Origin: Klebsormidium nitens
Taxonomy: Eukaryota; Streptophyta; Klebsormidiophyceae; Klebsormidiales; Klebsormidiaceae
Direction: 5' to 3'
DNA length: 64,000 bases
NCBI GenBank assembly: GCA_000708835.1
Contig: DF237044.1
Coordinates: forward strand, 62,001 to 126,000
Positions 60,501 to 64,000 of this stretch are shown one piece after another (position 1 is the first letter of the stretch; each line of letters begins with the position of its first letter). Under the pieces are notes generated by a model. That model was not told where the DNA came from. It was given only the letters and a program-made list of their open reading frames with translations, and searched no databases. The position numbers were made by a program, and so were the translations under genes.

Positions 60501-61003
60501 ACAGATTCTTAGAAATTGGAATCAATAGAAGAGTGCAAGGTACCTTGCTGGCGGCCCTGGTCCGTGTTACTCGCATCCCAGTAGAAAGGATATGTCACTT
60601 CGCTTGGGGCCTTCGCTCCAGGGAGTGCTCTCCATACACATTCCGACCCAAGCGGCCCTTCAGCCAGTAAAGCAGCAAGCCTTCCGCAGAAGTTGTTTTG
60701 CTCTCCGGTAGGATCAGGATGGTGCCATTTGACTTTTCCTGGCTCGTTGCTCTTCACAAACGTCCCATGTACGACGAGAACGTAGTGCGTCTCCAACTCA
60801 GGATTGGCATCATTTGTCCGCACCTTCTGCTGGCTGGGGACTTGCAATCTGGAGATCTCAACCGAGACGTGCTCTTCGAAAGGTGGATAGAGGTCAGGGG
60901 TTGCTGCAACCTGGCTGGTCCAGTCTGAATTGCTCGACAGCAATGAGCTCAAACTGGTGGTCAATTTAGAGCTCGCAGACCTTAACTTTGAAGCCAGGAC
61001 CAT
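54528..61003 (-). CDS. Membrane-anchored alpha/beta hydrolase (lipase/esterase-like)
   Basis: Supported exons: 61,003-60,544; 60,006-59,903; 59,348-59,159; 56,964-56,652; 55,571-54,528. Exon 1 has YVLVVHGTF (HG at residues 79-80), the oxyanion strand and turn of the fold. Exon 2 has VHIIAHSHGGN with the probable nucleophile Ser180. Exon 4 has VVFLGTPFYYKHW, the post-nucleophile GTP strand, then two membrane segments (LTVSLTFSFLLGYLITFTAT and LVSWISGVIAIFLFVAHLAS). Exon 5 has a further hydrophobic region (KWALFFLIVLRSLLINALDL), a low-complexity Gly/Ser stretch, and near the end LAHSTYYKNTAIIEAVVGFL, the likely catalytic-His helix. Phases join exons 1-2-3 and 4-5, but exon 3 ends in phase 1 and exon 4 needs phase 2, so at least one exon in 56,965-59,158 is missing from my model. 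Function is probably an ER or other endomembrane lipase or thioesterase; the substrate is unknown. Confidence 0.75.
55705..55795 (-). repeat. Telobox-like CCCTAA-rich repeat in hydrolase intron
   Basis: Motifs AAACCCTAA, AACCCTAACCCAAC, CTCCGCACCCGTACCCTCCC and TAAACCCCACCC follow each other. Read on the minus strand this matches the core of the 51,245-51,418 element (GGGTGGGGTT, CGGGTGCGGAG, GGGTTAGG), but without its terminal inverted repeats. It may be a decayed copy or an independent interstitial telomere-like tract (plant-type repeat CCCTAAA). Confidence 0.55.
57909..58198. repeat. Intronic minisatellite, three units of 94-99 bp
   Basis: Units at 57,909-58,007, 58,008-58,101 and 58,102-58,198 share GCGAACTGCTCGG at the start, GTGTGCTTCTCCCCTGC in the middle and CTGCTTCAGCGAACTTGATG near the end. 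A fourth partial unit starts at 58,199, and a detached one lies at about 58,356-58,440 (GGGAGTGTGCTTCTCCCCTGC, then GCTGTGATTAACTGCTTCGACGAACT). It lies in the long unresolved intron region of the hydrolase gene and does not appear to be coding. Confidence 0.8.
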
Positions 61004-61212
61004 TCTTGCCAGCCTTCAGCCTCTCAGTGCCACAAGGAGAACTGTCGAACAATTCTGACTCTGCAGCATTGTGCACCCATTGCCGACATCCACCAGAACC
61101 TAAATTGATTCTAAAAGTGTGATCGCCAACAGCTTTAGCTCCATTCACGTCGACTTCGTTGCAACGAAGAAATGAAGCTGCCAGGTCTTTCCACGGAGTT
61201 GCATAAGTAGTA

Positions 61213-61354
61213 GTTATACCATGAGAGCTCGGCGATATCGATGGTTTCGCGTCGAACGAGAGCTGATATCTCCCCGAGGGCGGAGCCCCGAGGGGGATAT
61301 CAAGCTCGAGGTCGACAAGAAACCTTCGATATCGTCGAGCTCGAATGGTATAAC
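61213..61354. repeat. 142-bp nested hairpin (fold-back element)
   Basis: The outer arms are about 36 bp: GTTATACC...GAGCTCGGCGATATCGATGG on the left faces CCTTCGATATCGTCGAGCTC...GGTATAAC on the right, with about four mismatches. Inside, GATATCTCCCC faces GGGGGATATC, and the tip CGAGGGCGGAGCCCCGAGG is GC-rich. This is a nested cruciform-forming structure of the size of a small fold-back transposon. No target duplication is clear. Confidence 0.75.
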
Positions 61355-61408
61355 TCGCTTATCGCTGAGTCCGGACATTGCATCGCCGTCGAACCTGCTA
61401 AGAGATTC

Positions 61409-61440
61409 CTGATATACCCCTCCGCGGCGGGGTATATCAG
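61409..61440. repeat. Perfect 12-bp-arm hairpin
   Basis: CTGATATACCCC and GGGGTATATCAG are perfect inverted repeats around the 8-nt centre TCCGCGGC. It lies 54 bp after the larger hairpin and is followed by GTGATATCTCCCCGCC, which repeats the inner stem of that hairpin (GATATCTCCCCG). The two structures are therefore related and may have arisen from one element. Confidence 0.8.
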
Positions 61441-61919
61441 TGATATCTCCCCGCCACGTGATTCGACTTCGAAACATTTCTGATGGCTCCCGGCAAAATG
61501 GCTGAGCGAAAAACCCGGACGGGCGATAAGATTAGATTCCTAAGGAAGCCATGGTGTGCAGGCTGCAGCGTCCCTTGAATATCAGAACTTAGAAGCAGTG
61601 CTTTGCGAACTGGCAATGAACATTTCTCGAAAGACTGATCGATCAAAGTCCATTGTCGGGTTAGTACGGGTCCTTTCAGTCCAAGAGAACCCTGTTTCAA
61701 GCACGGGGTCCTTCGGTTAACCTGAATAAACTAGGTAGTTACATCTTAACCCACATTGTGCAATCCACCTCTTGACTCTTGGGAGAATTGGGGCGAAATT
61801 TCCCTCGCACCAAAAAGTATCTCGAGGAACAAGAAAAACAACTTCCAAGGAGGTTCTCTTTGATGGATAGTGGTGTTTCTACTAGTAGGAAGCACCCTTG
61901 AAGTTGACTGCCTCGTATC

Positions 61920-63843
61920 ATGGCCTCCACCGACCATGGTGATGGAAATCAGTCTCCGCTTAGGGGCGCCCAAATGCAGGAGGCCCGAAACAGGATGGCC
62001 GACGTTGGTGAGACGTTCAACTTCCTTAAGCTGCCCTCCGACTTCCAGAAAGCGGCCTGGTGCGCGCGCGTCGACCTCCTCAAAGAATTCCTGTCCAACC
62101 CCTTAAGGGAGGAGTTTTTGAAGCAGAGGGAGCCGCTCCTGAACTTCCCGGTTCTGCATTTGGTGGTGTTTGGGGCGCAGCGGCACGTGGAGCGTTCTGG
62201 ACCGCCTGGAGACTATCCTCAGGTATTAGGAAAGTCCCAATTGTGTTCTTCTGTTGTTCCGTTTTGAAACAAGAGCGCAGTCTGTGGAGTTTGTTCAGCC
62301 ACATCGGCTGTCAAATGTCTGATCTTGAAAGTGGACTCTAGTCAGTGCCATGCCACACATGCCTCCATTCCAAAGAAGAGAAGTCAATTTCATCTAGTTT
62401 TGTGCAATCAACCATACACCAAAGAACTTGAAAGAACTGGCAATGTTTGAGTTGATTATTTGAGGTGCGCAGCTCAAGGGGTGTCCTGTAATTCATCGCA
62501 CCGTAGTCTCCTTCCTTGTTTCTATCATGCTCATGTTCGCTCTACCTATTCCCAAAACCGTAATTAGACTAGATGCTACAAGAACCTGGCGTAGCCCGTT
62601 GTGGCGCCAGATCTCAAAGAATTAACCATCTTTATGGTTTTTCCAGGCCTGCCAGCTCCTCCTAGAGGCTGGCGCCAACGTGCACGCTCGCGATTGCAAC
62701 GGTTACACCGCTCTACACCACGCAACCTCCCACCACGCCCAACTGGACCTCGCTCGCCTCCTCCTGAAACACGGCGCCGACCCCAATGCTCGCAACCGCT
62801 TCGGCAACAACGCTCTGATGGAGCCGGTGATGCTCAACAACTTTGAGGCATGCAAGCTGCTGTATGATGCGGGGGCCGATCCAGATCTGGAGGACTTTGA
62901 CGGGTTTACTCCCAGGAAGACTGGGATGTCATACCCCGCGCTTCAAGCACTTTTTGCTCGGCGGCGAGAGGGGAGAAGTGGGGGGGAAGCACGGGGAGAC
63001 GCTCCTGGAACGAACGGAAGGGAAGGGGCTGGAAGAAAGCCACGGAGACCGGAGGATGAACTGGGGATGATATATTGCAGTTTGTGCGAAAGGAAGATGA
63101 CTCCGGTGGAAGCGAAGCGGTGCTCGGGGTGTCATGTTCGGCCGTACTGCAGCAAGGGTAAGGCTGTTGACACCATCCATCTTAAGTCTCTTGAAGGGCA
63201 GGTGGAATGTGGCTGAAGTTTGGAAACATTAGCGAGCCTTTGATTGGCATTGCGCAACATGACTCTTGAGTCTACGGGTTCTAACAGGAGGACGGACTCT
63301 GCCAACGAAAGTCTGACCAGTTGTGTTGTCAATGATGACTTAGGCTTCAAGTTCAGGTCAAGTTCTGGGCTTGATGAAAAACTTCACATTACGCTCACGG
63401 CAGCGAGAGTCTTGTCAAAGAATGGGCATACGAGGAGAGGCTATCGCTTTCTTGTTCTGTTGTCTCGAGCTGCAGGAATCGCTGGGAGCTATTCATCCAA
63501 CGTTAGAATGGTAGCAACCCCAGCTTCCGTGTCCCTCTGAACGAAGTGCATATCTTTGTGCACCAGTTCTTGTGCAAAGGCGACCCTTTCATATTGCCCT
63601 CGCAAAGTCGATGTAACTTTAATACTCTAATTCACTTCCTTTACCAAAAAGTTGCCTTTGTGTGCAGAGTGTCAGCGGAACGACTGGAAGGAGCACAAGC
63701 TGACGTGCAGAAAGGACTCCAAGCCGCATGAAGTCGTGGTCACGCCCGTAGTGCCGCCCGGTGTCATGTCGAGCGTCCCCCTCAGCCAGTTCCTTGAAGA
63801 TATGTCACGGGGGAGCGTCGCTGAAATAAGTGCGAAAGTCATG
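61920..63843 (+). CDS. Ankyrin-repeat protein with MYND zinc finger (3' end outside window)
   Basis: Exons 61,920-62,222, 62,647-63,157 and 63,668-63,843 join in phase 0 and then phase 1, giving 330 residues so far. GTAAGA at 63,844 is a good donor, so the gene probably continues beyond the edge; otherwise a stop at 63,886-63,888 would end it. After an N-terminal region (residues 1-75) there is a LHLVVFGAQR segment, then ankyrin repeats at about 102-200 (ACQLLLEAGANVHARD, GYTALHHAT, ARLLLKHGADPNARN, CKLLYDAGADPDLED). A charged Gly/Arg linker follows, then a complete MYND finger at 245-285: CSLC, CSGC, YCSKEC, W278, H281 and C285. The finger is split by an intron after YCSK. MYND-ankyrin proteins usually mediate protein-protein contacts; the partner is unknown. 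It is divergent from the hydrolase gene. Confidence 0.88.
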
Positions 63844-64000
63844 GTAAGATCAAAAAATCGACTTTCTTTTGTAGAACCCAGTCATTGAGCTCTGCTGAGT
63901 GTCGTTTCTGCATGCAATCTGTCCTCGAGAATCATATATCAGTCGTACTTTTAAGGGCTCTCTTTGTCAGAGGTTCCGTTACGCTGCGAATGTGGGGGCC

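Larger units (their letters stand above)
61004..61919. promoter_or_regulatory. Divergent spacer between hydrolase and ankyrin-MYND genes
   Basis: These 916 bp separate two divergently transcribed start codons and should contain both promoters. No canonical TATAAA is obvious. The centre is occupied by two strong inverted repeats (61,213-61,354 and 61,409-61,440). Confidence 0.45.

Noticed and set aside
62060-62341. Possible one-base frameshift in ankyrin-MYND exon 1 giving SVLDRLETIL
   Set aside because: The alternative frame looks helical, but its phase does not fit exon 2; the uninterrupted frame joins in phase 0 to ACQLLLEAG, so no frameshift is needed.
1-64000. CRISPR arrays, bacterial operons, rRNA genes or viral genes
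   Set aside because: No regularly spaced identical repeats of CRISPR size, no rRNA-like stretch, no polymerase, capsid or integrase frame was seen on either strand.

Overview
This window looks like nuclear DNA of a green-lineage eukaryote, most likely a streptophyte alga of the Klebsormidium type. The evidence is GC-rich coding exons split by GT-AG introns of about 0.1-2 kb, Golgi glycosyltransferases and an ankyrin-MYND protein, and no bacterial operon or ribosome-binding-site structure. The organism is an inference; no marker gene fixes it.

Layout. (1) Positions 1-32.6 kb hold no intact gene that I can support. This part is made of decayed repeats: a tandem array with the debris of a GC-rich gene 3' end (0.5-1.5 kb), two copies of a hairpin CACTA-type MITE (5.7 and 7.8 kb), and several diverged copies of two large repeat blocks, here named P and CD. 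P and CD alternate in the same orientation (17.3-28.2 kb), and a looser copy lies at 44.8-49.2 kb. One CD copy is split by a 779-bp CACTA-like element. It can be delimited exactly because another CD copy preserves the uninterrupted site.
(2) Positions 32.6-43.2 kb form a glycosyltransferase cluster: an O-fucosyltransferase-like gene (-), then two paralogous five-exon GT31 (Fringe/chondroitin-synthase-like) genes arranged head to head, (-) at 34.3-38.3 kb and (+) at 38.8-43.2 kb, with all intron phases conserved. The minus copy carries a decayed tandem duplicate of its exon 2. The plus copy carries a 2-nt frameshift in the exon with the DDD motif.
(3) Positions 43.2-54.5 kb are again repeats without genes, including a fold-back element with a GGGTTAG-rich core and a 109-bp TG...CA element with a 5-bp target duplication.
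(4) Positions 54.5-64 kb hold a membrane-anchored alpha/beta hydrolase gene (-) and, divergent from it, an ankyrin-repeat/MYND zinc-finger gene (+) that runs off the right edge. Two strong hairpins lie in the spacer between them.

The three glycosyltransferases are all predicted for the secretory pathway and could act on cell-wall or extracellular glycans. No direct functional link between the two gene groups is visible. Gene models were built by hand from splice signals, frame continuity and comparison of the two GT31 paralogues.
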